This document shows positions 16,956-25,100 of a stretch of 64,000 bases of DNA, piece by piece (the first letter of the stretch is position 1; each line of letters starts with the position of its first letter). The stretch is from Streptomyces durocortorensis (GTDB lineage: Bacteria; Actinomycetota; Actinomycetes; Streptomycetales; Streptomycetaceae). The stretch lies in NCBI RefSeq assembly GCF_031760065.1, contig NZ_CP134500.1:6510001-6574000 (forward strand), written 5' to 3'. The position numbers were made by a program, and so were the translations under genes. The notes under the pieces are model-generated. The model made no database searches. It was given only the letters and a program-made list of their open reading frames with translations, and was not told where the DNA came from.

Positions 16956-18373
16956 CCACGGACAGCACGGACCGCCCACCCCGGGCGGGCGGCGAGAGCC
17001 GCCCCACTCCCCTCCTCGTCCTCGACGTCGTCGGCCTCACCCCGCAGCTCCTGGCCCATATGCCGAACCTCCGGGCCATGGGGGAGCGGGGCACCAAGGC
17101 CCCGCTTGCCACCGTCCTGCCCGCCGTCACCTGCGCCGCCCAGTCGACGTTCCTCACCGGCACCATGCCCGCCGAACACGGCATCGTCGCCAACGGCTGG
17201 TACTTCCGCGAGCTCGGCGACGTCCTGCTGTGGCGCCAGCACAACGGGCTCGTCGAGGGCGACAAAATCTGGGACGCGGCCCGCCGCACCCACCCCGGCT
17301 ACACCGTCGCCAACATCTGCTGGTGGTACGCGATGGGCGCCGACACCGACTGGACGGTCACCCCGCGCCCCGTCTACTACGCCGACGGCCGCAAGGAACC
17401 CGACTGCTACACGCGGCCCCCCGCCCTGCACGACGAACTCACGGACAAGCTCGGCACGTTCCCCCTCTTCCACTTCTGGGGACCCGGTGCCGACCTCGTC
17501 TCCTCCCAGTGGATCATCGACGCCACCCGGCACATCATCGCCACCCGCACCCCCGACCTCGCCCTCTGCTATGTGCCCCACCTCGACTACGACCTCCAGC
17601 GCTACGGCCCCGACGACCCGCGCGCCCACCGGGCCGCCGCCGACCTCGACCGGGCCATGGCCCCGCTGCTGGCCGACGCCCGTGCCGAAGGCCGTACCGT
17701 CGTGGCGCTCTCCGAATACGGCATCACCCGCGTGAGCCGCCCCGTCGACATCAATCGGGCGCTGCGCCGGGCGGGCCTGCTGGAGGTGCACACGCAGGAC
17801 GGCATGGAGTACCTCGACCCGATGGCCTCCCGGGCCTTCGCCGTCGCCGACCACCAGCTGGCCCACATCTACGTACGGCGCCCCGAGGACCTGGAGGCGA
17901 CCCGGGCCGCCCTCGCGGACCTGCCCGGCATCGAGCAGCTGCTCGACGACGAGGGCAAGAAGGCGCACCAACTGGACCACCCCCGCTCCGGCGAACTGGT
18001 CGCCGTGGCGGAGAAGGACGCGTGGTTCACGTACTACTACTGGCTCGACGACGCACGGGCTCCCGACTTCGCCCAGCTCGTAGAGATCCACCGCAAGCCC
18101 GGCTACGACCCCGTCGAGCTCTTCATGGACCCCGAGGACCCATACGTCCGGGTCAAGGCCGTCTCGGCGGTCGCCCGCAAGAAGCTCGGCCTGCGCTACC
18201 GCATGGCGGTCGTCCCCCTGGACCCCTCACCTGTTCGGGGCAGCCACGGCCGCCTCCCCGCGAACGACGACGAAGGTCCGCTCATCCTGTGCTCCACCCC
18301 CCACGCGTTCACCGACCGGGTCAGGGCCATCGAAGTGAAGTCCCTGCTCCTCCAGCTTGCCGGACTGCACTGA
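16952..18373 (+). CDS. alkaline-phosphatase-superfamily phosphodiesterase/nucleotide pyrophosphatase (EboF-like)
   Basis: This 473-aa enzyme has the type I phosphodiesterase fold. The metal Asp is D25 in LLVLDVVGL and the nucleophile is Thr60 in PAVTCAAQSTFLTG, followed by HGIVANGW as in nucleotide pyrophosphatases. Later ligands are in YVPHLDYDLQRYG and SEYGIT, with DHQLAH at about 310. No signal peptide is evident, so it is likely cytoplasmic. It ends the coupled ebo-like run. The likely role is hydrolysis of a phosphodiester or pyrophosphate bond on a sugar- or cyclitol-phosphate intermediate (inferred). The reading is co-linear with the described EboF position. Confidence 0.88.
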   Translation: MTTDSTDRPPRAGGESRPTPLLVLDVVGLTPQLLAHMPNLRAMGERGTKAPLATVLPAVTCAAQSTFLTGTMPAEHGIVANGWYFRELGDVLLWRQHNGLVEGDKIWDAARRTHPGYTVANICWWYAMGADTDWTVTPRPVYYADGRKEPDCYTRPPALHDELTDKLGTFPLFHFWGPGADLVSSQWIIDATRHIIATRTPDLALCYVPHLDYDLQRYGPDDPRAHRAAADLDRAMAPLLADARAEGRTVVALSEYGITRVSRPVDINRALRRAGLLEVHTQDGMEYLDPMASRAFAVADHQLAHIYVRRPEDLEATRAALADLPGIEQLLDDEGKKAHQLDHPRSGELVAVAEKDAWFTYYYWLDDARAPDFAQLVEIHRKPGYDPVELFMDPEDPYVRVKAVSAVARKKLGLRYRMAVVPLDPSPVRGSHGRLPANDDEGPLILCSTPHAFTDRVRAIEVKSLLLQLAGLH

Positions 18374-18447
18374 CAACCACCCGGCACCGCACCTCGTACC
18401 CCACCAGTCACCCCATCCGACAGGTCACTCAAGGGAGTCACGCGAAC

Positions 18448-19542
18448 ATGAGCCGCACCTCCAAGGACACCGAACTCGCCCGCAGACTGAGCCGCCGCAA
18501 CGTCCTCGGCGTCGCCGCCGGAGCCACCGCCGCCACGATCATCGGCACCGCGAGCGCCCAGGCCGCAGGCCGGGAGAGGGGCCCGGGCAACGGCCACGGC
18601 CACGGCCACGGCAAGGGAGACGACCAAGGTCACGGCAAGGGGAAGGGCAAGCCCGTACTGCCCCCGGGCCGCCTCGGTATCCAGCTCTACAGTCTGCGCG
18701 ACCAGATCTCCACGCTCGGCTTCGCACCGGTCTTCGCCGAGCTGGAGAAGTACGGCTACGACGAGATCGAACTCGCGGGCTACACCCAGGGCTCGGCAGG
18801 CCCCATCACCCTGGCCCAGCTCAAGCGGCTGGCCCGGGACCACGGCCTCCACCCGATCGGCAGCCACGTCGGCTACTACGACGACGGGAACCCCGGCGCC
18901 TACACCTTCGCCCAGAACCTGGAAAGGGTGCTCGACGACGCCCAGGCCCTCGGACTCAAGCACATCGGGACGCCCTCCGGCCCCTTCCGCTACGGCTCCA
19001 CGGTGGACGGCTGGAAGCGGGCGGCCGAGGACTTCAACATCTACGGGGCGGCCGCCCGCAAGCGCGGCATGAAGTTCTACCAGCACAACCATGCCGAGGA
19101 GTTCTCCTTCGCGACCGACAAGCCGCGCGTGCGCCTCTACGACGTGCTGCTCGCCGAGACCGACCCGGACCTGGTCCACCTGGAGATGGACATCTACTGG
19201 GCCTACTGCGCCCAGTTCCGCTTCAGCAAGCGTGCGGACGGGACCCCGGCCCCGCTCGACCCCCTGAAGTACGTACTGAAGCACCCGGACCGCTACCCGC
19301 TGTTCCACGTCAAGGACGGGGTCCGTGACGACTCGACCCGCGACGGGTACCGCATGTCCGACGTCGGCGACGGGGACATCGACTACAAGACGTTCCTGTC
19401 CAAGGTCACCAACCGGACCCACCGAGGCCGCTCCTACCACCACTGGCAGGCCGAGCACGACAACCCGGTCGACTCGCTCGCCTTCGCCCGCAAGTCGAGC
19501 GAGCACCTGCACTCCCTGCGCGAGGGCCGCTGCGGCGACTGA
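18448..19542 (+). CDS. Tat-exported sugar phosphate isomerase/epimerase-like protein
   Basis: This 364-aa protein carries a twin-arginine signal (LSRRNVLGVAAG, R16-R17) with a hydrophobic stretch ending near AQA-AG (about residue 38). A Gly/His/Lys-rich linker (~42-66, HGHGHGKG and HGKGKGK) follows, then a TIM barrel: LGIQLYSLRDQIS, YDEIELAGYT, YQHNHAEEFSF, LEMDIYWAYCA and LFHVKDGVRDD. The metal ligands (Glu, Asp, His) look intact. It follows the EboF-like gene by 74 bp and ends 8 bp before a perfect terminator palindrome. Exported barrels of this family are typical partners of extracellular keto-sugar enzymes, and here it may act on the metabolite delivered by the ebo operon. The His-rich linker could bind metal. 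Confidence 0.85.
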   Translation: MSRTSKDTELARRLSRRNVLGVAAGATAATIIGTASAQAAGRERGPGNGHGHGHGKGDDQGHGKGKGKPVLPPGRLGIQLYSLRDQISTLGFAPVFAELEKYGYDEIELAGYTQGSAGPITLAQLKRLARDHGLHPIGSHVGYYDDGNPGAYTFAQNLERVLDDAQALGLKHIGTPSGPFRYGSTVDGWKRAAEDFNIYGAAARKRGMKFYQHNHAEEFSFATDKPRVRLYDVLLAETDPDLVHLEMDIYWAYCAQFRFSKRADGTPAPLDPLKYVLKHPDRYPLFHVKDGVRDDSTRDGYRMSDVGDGDIDYKTFLSKVTNRTHRGRSYHHWQAEHDNPVDSLAFARKSSEHLHSLREGRCGD

Positions 19543-19549
19543 CGAGCGA

Positions 19550-19589
19550 GGGGCCGGGACCGCCGGAGGCCTCCGGCGGTCCCGGCCCC
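19550..19589. terminator. perfect 40-bp palindrome, bidirectional terminator
   Basis: Bases 19550-19569 are the exact reverse complement of 19570-19589 with no unpaired centre. It lies between the convergent ends of the Tat-exported isomerase (stop 19542) and the DUF2254 gene (stop 19623), so it can serve both strands. Confidence 0.85.
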
Positions 19590-19622
19590 CACCCTCCCTG
19601 CCCCTCGTGCCGTGACGTGCTC

Positions 19623-20927
19623 CTACCCGATGCCCTGCCGGTCCGGAAGAAGGGCGAACTCCCGGTCGGCGGTCACCGGTACCGTGCGCTCCACGGTCTG
19701 CACGAGCAGGGCTCGGTGCCTGATCAGCGGCTTCTTCCGCTCCTCGGGGGCGAGCAGGAGCAGATCGTCCAGCCCCGCAACGAGTCGGCGCATCACCTGG
19801 GGGCTGCCGGCCACACACCAGCGGATCTCCTCGAAGGCGAGGTCGACCAGGTCCTCCCAGCCCGGACCGTCCTGCACCAGCCGCACCCGCCCGGCCCGGT
19901 CCCGGTGGTGGACCGTACCGAGCGGCAGTCGCACCACCGCCGCAAGGATCTGCACGCTCCGGTCCAGGCACTGGACGGCGGTGGTCGGGTCGTTCACCGC
20001 CGGCGACAGGCCCCGCAACGCGATGTCGGTGAGCTGGCGCAGTCCGAACGCCAGGTCCTGGTGCAGGGTGCGCTCCACCGAGACGGAGACCGCGTGCCGC
20101 AACCGGTTCCGCGGCGGTACGGTCCCGCCGTGGACGGCGAGCACCGGCGTCCCCGGCACCACGAAGTCCCCGATGCGAGGGATCAGCCGCAGGACGACGT
20201 CCTGCCGCCGGGCGGCCCGCACCAAACGCGCCGTGTTCACGTCCCGCAGCACCCCGGCGCGCCCCTCGTGCATCACCCGCGCGGTCTCCGGACCCAGCTC
20301 ATCAGCCCCCTGCGGCCCCCTCGGCATCCTGCCCAGGACCCGGAACGAGTCGCGCGCGATCCTGTCGACGACCGGCCCGACCTGCATCAGCCGCAGCGTC
20401 GCGCTCACATAGATGACGAACAGCAGCAGGCTCATCCCCAGCAGCAGCAGGATGAGGAGGCTCTGCACCAGGGGGACCGAGACCACCCGCCGGGGGTCGG
20501 TCTCGCTCTCGTACGAGGACAGGACCAGCAGCGAGAACAGGAACGTCGCAAGGAAGACCGTCAGCGTCAGCTTGCTGATCCGGCTCCTGACGAAGATCCG
20601 CACCACGCGGGGCGTGAGCTGTCCGCTGGCCATCTGCACCGCGACCAGCGAGATGCTGAAGACGACACCGATGAACGTCATCATGGCCGAGCTGATCGTG
20701 GTGACGATCGTCTTCGCGTCCTGCGAGAACGAGATCAGCTCGGCGAGCTCGTCGTACGCCTCCTCCCGCTGGAACAGGGAGACGATCTCGTCATCCACCT
20801 CGGTTGCGCCCAGCCACAGCACGAACACACAGACGAACCCCATGGTCGGGGCGAACCAGAACGTGTCGCGCAGGTGCTCGCGCAGAGGGGACAGCGGACG
20901 GGGCGGGCGGTAGCCGCGATCAGTCAT
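19623..20927 (-). CDS. DUF2254 family membrane protein
   Basis: This 434-aa protein of family DUF2254 has function unknown. The N-terminal third has four hydrophobic segments: FWFAPTMGFVCVFVLWLGA, a helix around AMMTFIGVVFSISLVAVQ, one at FLATFLFSLLVL and one at LLILLLLGMSLLLFVIYVS. The family motif MASGQLTPRVVR lies between the second and third. The C-terminal soluble half contains GDFVVPGTPVLAVHG and DIALRGLSPAVNDPTTAVQCLD, also characteristic. I chose the ATG giving MTDRGYRPPRP. The frame is open further upstream, but that extension has no family features and would run into promoter DNA of the tRNA. Probably a membrane channel- or sensor-like protein. Confidence 0.87.
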   Translation of the reverse strand: MTDRGYRPPRPLSPLREHLRDTFWFAPTMGFVCVFVLWLGATEVDDEIVSLFQREEAYDELAELISFSQDAKTIVTTISSAMMTFIGVVFSISLVAVQMASGQLTPRVVRIFVRSRISKLTLTVFLATFLFSLLVLSSYESETDPRRVVSVPLVQSLLILLLLGMSLLLFVIYVSATLRLMQVGPVVDRIARDSFRVLGRMPRGPQGADELGPETARVMHEGRAGVLRDVNTARLVRAARRQDVVLRLIPRIGDFVVPGTPVLAVHGGTVPPRNRLRHAVSVSVERTLHQDLAFGLRQLTDIALRGLSPAVNDPTTAVQCLDRSVQILAAVVRLPLGTVHHRDRAGRVRLVQDGPGWEDLVDLAFEEIRWCVAGSPQVMRRLVAGLDDLLLLAPEERKKPLIRHRALLVQTVERTVPVTADREFALLPDRQGIG

Positions 20928-21100
20928 GGACGCGAAGGTAGCCCCGCGACCTCCCCAGACCGTGGAGGCGCCGACCACCGGCCCGCCGCACCGCACTGAC
21001 CACCGGGTATGCCACGGATATGCAGGTGAAACGCGCTCCGAACCCCTGGTATTGTTTTCCATGTCGCCGCGGGGAACACACCGCGAACGACAGACACCTT

Positions 21101-21188
21101 GTCCGGGTGGCGGAATGGCAGACGCGCTAGCTTGAGGTGCTAGTGCCCTTTATCGGGCGTGGGGGTTCAAGTCCCCCCTCGGACACCA
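21101..21188 (+). tRNA. tRNA-Leu (anticodon GAG), CCA encoded
   Basis: Type II tRNA of 88 nt. The acceptor GTCCGGG pairs with CTCGGAC (one G-T). The anticodon stem CTAGC/GCTAG has loop TTGAGGT, placing GAG at 21134-21136. A long variable arm (TGCCCTTTATCGGGCG) and T-arm GGGGG-TTCAAGT-CCCCC are present, and the CCA end is encoded at 21186-21188. The long variable arm and GAG anticodon identify leucine. The 3' half is duplicated at 24798, marking an integration site. Confidence 0.96.
21165..21188 (+). other. attachment-site core (tRNA 3' end), left end of island
   Basis: The 24 bases from the T-loop to CCA recur at 24798-24820 with a single C missing. tRNA 3' ends are classical att cores for tyrosine-recombinase elements, with the gene restored at the left junction. 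Confidence 0.65.
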
Positions 21189-21192
21189 GCTG

Positions 21193-21218
21193 AAACCCCT
21201 GTTGATCAGGGGTTTTTT
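21193..21218 (+). terminator. rho-independent terminator of tRNA-Leu
   Basis: Stem AAACCCCT/AGGGGTTT with a 7-nt loop is followed by a T run, 5 bp after the CCA end. This is a classical intrinsic terminator. Confidence 0.9.
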
Positions 21219-21680
21219 GCTTTTCCAGGCTCTGGCGTGACCAGCCACGTGATCAACAGCCGAGAGGTTCCCCAGGTCAGACCAGGGATGACAGGCCGAG
21301 TCGGCCCGCCCCGGAGGCGGCGAGCTTCCGGAGACGGCAGGTGTTGCCCTCTCCGACCACGACCCGGCCCAGTTCGATGGCCCCTGCGTTCCACTTCACG
21401 AGGGACCATTCATACCCAGGGCTTCACCGCGCCGGACACGGGTCGGCTGGGGGTCGCGGGGGTTGCCATCGCGGACGTACCAGGCTGCCGGGGTCCTGGC
21501 GGAGCCAGGAGCGAACCCCGCGGTCCGCCTGAAACGAGATCACCGGACTCTACGAAACTCGGGGCAGCCCAGCTAAAGATGCGCGCGGTTTGCTGCGGTG
21601 TTTTCGTTGAGCATGGCATGGCCCCGGTGTTCGTCGGGGGAGCCCTGCCCTTCCCGTTCGGCACAACGCAGGAGGCATCC
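21219..21680. other. 460-bp stretch with no recognisable gene (left part of island)
   Basis: Both strands hold only short ORFs without family features. One minus-strand frame (about 21270-21410) encodes a readable but unrecognised tail. An integrase, which would be expected beside the tRNA in an intact element, is not present. The last 20 bp provide the AGGAGG site for the SDR gene. Confidence 0.5.
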
Positions 21681-22445
21681 ATGGCCAATACCCCGGACAA
21701 GACGCTCAACGGCAAGGTCGCCTTCGTCGGTGGCGCGTCCCGCAACCTCGGCGGACTGATCAGTACCACCCTCGGCGCGGAGGGCGCCCGGGTCGCGGTG
21801 CACTACAACAGCGACTCCTCCCGGGCCAAGGCCGAGGATGTCGTCGCACAAATCAACGAGGGGCCGGGCCAGGCGTTCGCGATTCAGGGTGATCTGACGA
21901 AGGTCGCCGAAGTGGAGCGGGTCCTCGACGAGGTCGTGAAACGGTTCGGAAAGCTCGACTACAGCATCAACACCGCTGGCATGGTACTGAAGAAGCCGCT
22001 GACCGAGATCACGGAGGAGGAGTACGACCGCATGTTCGCGGTCAACTCCAAGGCCGCGTTCTTCGTGATGCGTGAGGCCGCCCGGCGGATCGAGGACGGC
22101 GGGAAGATCATTACCATCGTCACGTCGCTGCTCGCCGCGTACACAGGCCTGTACTCGTCGTACGCGGGCAGCAAGGCGCCGGTCGAGCACTTCACTCGCG
22201 CCCTGTCGAAGGAGTTGTTCGGCCGGAACGTCTCGGTCAACGCCATCGCTCCGGGACCGATGGACACGGCGTTCTTCTATCCCGCCGAGGATGACGACTC
22301 CGTCGCCTACCACAAGTCCTCCGCGATGAACGGCGACCTCACCAAGATCGAGGACATCGTGCCGTGGGTGCGGCACTTGCTGACCGAGGGCTGGTGGGCC
22401 AACGGCCAGACACTCTTCCTCAACGGCGGCTACACCACCCGCTGA
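21681..22445 (+). CDS. short-chain dehydrogenase/reductase (SDR)
   Basis: This 254-aa classical SDR has a nucleotide-binding motif near the N-terminus in the form GGASRNLGG (residues ~15-23), GDLTKVAEVERVLD for the adenine-ring Asp, and NTAGMVLKKP in place of NNAG. The catalytic Ser is in IVTSLLAAYTG and the Tyr/Lys pair in YAGSK, followed by VNAIAPGPMDT and the C-terminal LFLNGGYTTR. A GGAGG site lies 6 bp before the ATG. It is the first gene inside the tRNA-bracketed island. The longer frame running upstream into the tRNA is not coding. The substrate is unknown; SDRs of this type reduce oxo groups with NAD(P)H. Confidence 0.9.
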   Translation: MANTPDKTLNGKVAFVGGASRNLGGLISTTLGAEGARVAVHYNSDSSRAKAEDVVAQINEGPGQAFAIQGDLTKVAEVERVLDEVVKRFGKLDYSINTAGMVLKKPLTEITEEEYDRMFAVNSKAAFFVMREAARRIEDGGKIITIVTSLLAAYTGLYSSYAGSKAPVEHFTRALSKELFGRNVSVNAIAPGPMDTAFFYPAEDDDSVAYHKSSAMNGDLTKIEDIVPWVRHLLTEGWWANGQTLFLNGGYTTR

Positions 22446-22499
22446 CCGGCACCAGTCCGGCGGGGGCGCCGTGCTGTCCGGCCACCGCCCTCACGTCCG

Positions 22500-22833
22500 A
22501 TGCTTGCGGAGGCTTCCCAGGCCTTCCAGTTCCCGGCCCCCGTCGTGGCCGCGTTCGTCGCCGCGGTCAACGCCGGCGACAAGGCCGCGTTCCCCGCCGA
22601 CCTCGCGCTGGACGCCAACATGTCCGACGACGAGACAGGCCAAGGCACCAACGGCTGGACCGAAAGGGAGGTCTTCTCCTCGGGACGGCCGTATGGGCAT
22701 GGAGAGCCTGTCTCCCGATAAGGCGCTCCCCGGTGGTCACCAACAGGTCCACCTGGGAAAGCATGCGTACCCGGTCGGGCCTTCACCACCACCGTCGGCA
22801 GGACCAACCCGCTTCGAGACCGGTCAAGCCTGA
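22500..22833 (+). pseudogene. degenerate NTF2/SnoaL-like small protein gene
   Basis: The first 40 codons read APVVAAFVAAVNAGDKAAF and MSDDET, the start of a nuclear-transport-factor-2-like (SnoaL-type) protein, and continue to WTEREVFSSGRPYG. Homologous-looking pieces then jump frames: a VVTNRSTWESMRTRS stretch lies in a second frame and the ending TRFETGQA, a typical C-terminus of this family, in a third, closing with TGA at 22831-22833. At least two frameshifts are needed to read through, so I call it a decayed gene. It follows the SDR by 54 bp. Confidence 0.6.
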
Positions 22834-22893
22834 ATCGGACCACCCCCGCCGACGCCACCATGCTCCTCACCGCACCGCAGGGATCACACGCCC

Positions 22894-24078
22894 ATGAGCC
22901 AGACACCTTTCATCGCCGACGCCTGGTACCGGCCGATGATCGCCCGCCCGCGGGACGAGAAGCACCGCAGCGCGACCGCCCTGGAACTCTTCTTCGACCT
23001 GTGCTTCGTCGCCGCCGTGGCCCAGGCGGCCGTGGCGTTCGAGCACGAACTGGCCGAAGGGCACATCGGCCACGGCATCCTCGGCTACGCCCTGGTGTTC
23101 TTCGCGATTTGGTGGGCCTGGATGAACTTCACCTGGTTCGCCTCCGCCTACGACAACGATGACGTCCCCTACCGCCTCCTCACCCTGGTCCAGATCACCG
23201 GCGCTCTGATCATGGCCGCCGGTGCGGCCGAAGCCCTCCAGCACCAGGACTTCACCGTCATTACGTGGGGCTATGTCGTCATGCGCCTTGCGATGGTCAC
23301 CCAGTGGCTGCGCGCAGCGCGTTCCGACCCCGACCGCCGTACCACCTGCCTGCGCTACGCGGCCGGAATCCTCGTGGTCCAGGCTGGCTGGGTCGGACGT
23401 CTGTTCCTTCCCGGCGACGGGGGCCTTGCCGTGTTCGCGGTCCTGGCCCTGGCCGAACTCGCCGTCCCCGCCTGGGCCGAGCGGGCCGCCATCACCACGT
23501 GGCATCCGCACCACATCGCGGAACGCTACGGCCTGTTCACCATCATCGTCCTCGGCGAGTCGATTACCGCGGCCACGGTTGCCGTCCGAACCGCCCTCGA
23601 CGGAGACGCCGCGCTCAGCGACATCGCCACCCTCGTCGTCGGCGGCATTCTCACCGTCTTCGCCCTGTGGTGGTACTACTTCGCCCAGGACGCGCCCCGA
23701 AGGCTCACCAGCCTGCGGTCCGCCCTGATGTGGGGCTACGGCCACTACGTCGTCTTCGCCTCCGCCGCAGCCGTCGGCGCAGGACTCGCACTCAACGTCG
23801 CCCACACCACCGGCCACGGCCACCTCACCGACCACACTGCCGCAGCTGCCTACACCATCCCCGTCGCCGTCTACATCACCGTCGTCTGGCTCCTGCACCA
23901 CCGGGCTTCCGAGGTACGCAACACGAACGACATCATCCACCCCGGCGCCGTCCTCGCGATCCTGGCCGCGACCTTCTCACCCACCCCTGTGCTCGTCACC
24001 GGAATCCTCGCGACAGTCCTCATCGCCGCAACCCTCGTCGTGGGGGCACGCGCCGCTGCCGCGACTCGTCACGCCTGA
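22894..24078 (+). CDS. low temperature requirement protein A (LtrA) family membrane protein
   Basis: This 394-aa protein has about ten hydrophobic segments. LtrA hallmarks are the N-terminal EKHRSATALELFFDLCFVAAVAQ and the tryptophan-rich WWAWMNFTWFASAYDNDDVPYRL, followed by HHIAERYGLFTIIVLGESI in mid-protein and ALWWYYFAQDAP further on. LtrA was named from Listeria growth at low temperature; its molecular function is not established. It is the largest intact gene in the tRNA-Leu island and has an ATG start with no strong ribosome site. Codon use is slightly less GC-extreme than that of the flanking operons, consistent with acquisition. Confidence 0.9.
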   Translation: MSQTPFIADAWYRPMIARPRDEKHRSATALELFFDLCFVAAVAQAAVAFEHELAEGHIGHGILGYALVFFAIWWAWMNFTWFASAYDNDDVPYRLLTLVQITGALIMAAGAAEALQHQDFTVITWGYVVMRLAMVTQWLRAARSDPDRRTTCLRYAAGILVVQAGWVGRLFLPGDGGLAVFAVLALAELAVPAWAERAAITTWHPHHIAERYGLFTIIVLGESITAATVAVRTALDGDAALSDIATLVVGGILTVFALWWYYFAQDAPRRLTSLRSALMWGYGHYVVFASAAAVGAGLALNVAHTTGHGHLTDHTAAAAYTIPVAVYITVVWLLHHRASEVRNTNDIIHPGAVLAILAATFSPTPVLVTGILATVLIAATLVVGARAAAATRHA

Positions 24079-24194
24079 GACGAACCCACCGGCTGACGCC
24101 CCGCGATTCCCCCCTGCGGAGTGTGGTGCTCCGCACGAGACCGCGCGACCCTCCCTGCGGGCATCGGTGTCACGGCAAGGCGTCGATCACGACT

Positions 24195-24510
24195 CCCCGA
24201 CCGGAGCTTGGGGATCGCGAGGTCCAGGTCGTCGGCCTGAGTGGTCAGCCTCTTGTCCCGGTGGCCATTGCGTAACGCGGTCCGGGTGGCGGTGCGTTCG
24301 TTCCACTCCGCGCCGATCCTCGCAGTGGCCTCGGCCTCGATCAGTTCCCGGAGCATCCGCTCGGCCACCCCGCGGACGAGTTCGAGCCCGTCCGCCGGAT
24401 TCGGTGACCCCACCAACGTCGGCGTGCTGCTGCCAGTGGACGGGCCTTCCGACTGCTTGACGCCGCCAGATGTCGGCGAAGGCATCGACGAGGGCATCAG
24501 GCCGGCAGCG
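24195..24510 (-). pseudogene. N-terminal remnant of an IS256-family transposase
   Basis: On the minus strand one frame reads LVRGVAERMLRELIEAEATA, RIGAEWNERTATRTALRNGH and DLDLAIPKLRSGS, the conserved N-terminal region of Mutator/IS256 transposases. Homology stops just after RSGS and the DDE domain is missing. No terminal inverted repeats could be matched. Boundaries are approximate. It belongs to the scrambled right end of the tRNA-Leu island. Confidence 0.72.
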
Positions 24511-24521
24511 GCGTCGGGTGG

Positions 24522-24590
24522 TCGGCCGCGCTGGCCGAGGCCCGCAAGAGCACCCGGCTGTTGGAGCAAGAGAACGAAATCATGAGGCAG
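24522..24590 (+). pseudogene. IS3-family transposase OrfA remnant
   Basis: Twenty-three codons read SAALAEARKSTRLLEQENEIM, resembling the leucine-zipper end of IS3 OrfA (LxxENexLRRA). Nothing of OrfB follows. It is a second, unrelated IS scar next to the IS256 fragment. Confidence 0.5.
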
Positions 24591-24603
24591 TCCCGGCCGA
24601 CGC

Positions 24604-24729
24604 ATGGCAGGCAAGTGGGTCGGGTTCGCGAAGGACTTCGACGTGAACACCGGACCCTGGGAGCTTCGCCTGCTCGACCGCTCCACGGGACGGGCCGGCG
24701 TCGAAAGGTACTCGGCTTCCCCAGAGTGA
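24604..24729 (+). CDS. possible 41-aa small protein, family not recognised
   Basis: ATG to TGA encodes MAGKWVGFAKDFDVNTGPWE followed by a short charged tail ending RYSASPE. The opening has a protein-like pattern (aromatic and Gly spaced) rather than the repetitive look of shadow frames. I do not recognise the family and there is no clear ribosome site, so it may be a gene remnant inside the island. Confidence 0.25.
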   Translation: MAGKWVGFAKDFDVNTGPWELRLLDRSTGRAGVERYSASPE

Positions 24730-24797
24730 GCGGAAGCCACGTGGCCAACGCATGGCCAGCAGCGGTCTGAAACCGCCCGAAACGGCGGGAGGGGAGA

Positions 24798-24820
24798 GTT
24801 CAAGTCCCCCTCGGACACCA
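24798..24820 (+). other. attachment-site copy, right end of the tRNA-Leu island
   Basis: Twenty-three bases repeat the tRNA-Leu 3' end (21165-21188), lacking one C in the C-run. Sequence upstream does not fold as a tRNA (no matching acceptor or T-stem), so this is not a second tRNA gene. A hairpin-like GAAGACC...GGTCTCC follows, resembling a former tRNA terminator. Confidence 0.65.
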
Positions 24821-24861
24821 CTGAAGACCCCAGGTCAGCCGAGGTCTCCTGCGTTTCCCCC

Positions 24862-24927
24862 ACCTCTGGCGCAAGCCACCTCTGACGCAAGCCACCCCTG
24901 GCGCGAGCCGCCCCCGACGCGCGAGCC
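24862..24927 (+). repeat. imperfect 16-bp tandem repeats outside the island's right end
   Basis: Three consecutive 16-base units of the form ACCTCTGRCGCAAGCC begin at 24862, 24878 and 24894. A fourth, diverged 18-base unit follows at 24910. They lie between the att copy and the rbs promoter; no coding frame uses them. Confidence 0.75.
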
Positions 24928-24996
24928 GCCACTGGTGTGACCGCGCCCCTGTCACGATCCGGTCTCGGACGCGAGGTGGGGTCTTGCTTTCGGCCA

Positions 24997-25032
24997 TGTA
25001 ATCGATTCCAATCATCCGTGTAATCGATTCCA
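24997..25032 (+). promoter_or_regulatory. tandem LacI-type operators upstream of rbsR
   Basis: TGTAATCGATTCCA occurs exactly at 24997-25010 and again at 25019-25032. Each has a perfectly palindromic AATCGATT core with near-symmetrical TG...CA edges, as LacI-family operators do. The 22-bp spacing puts both on the same helix face. They lie 69-104 bp before the rbsR start, so autoregulation of the rbs operon by RbsR is the likely use. Confidence 0.75.
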
Positions 25033-25100
25033 TGGCGTCGCGCGACCGGGCTGCCCAGGGGATTCGAGGTGTACGGAAACCACAAGGAGGTGGTCCGGAC

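Noticed and set aside
21159..22445. long SDR form starting inside the tRNA gene
   Set aside because: SDR similarity begins at the ATG 21681 behind a GGAGG site; the upstream part includes the tRNA terminator.
24740..24823. second tRNA at the island's right end
   Set aside because: Only the 3' segment matches tRNA-Leu; acceptor and T-stem cannot be formed, so it is treated as an att copy.
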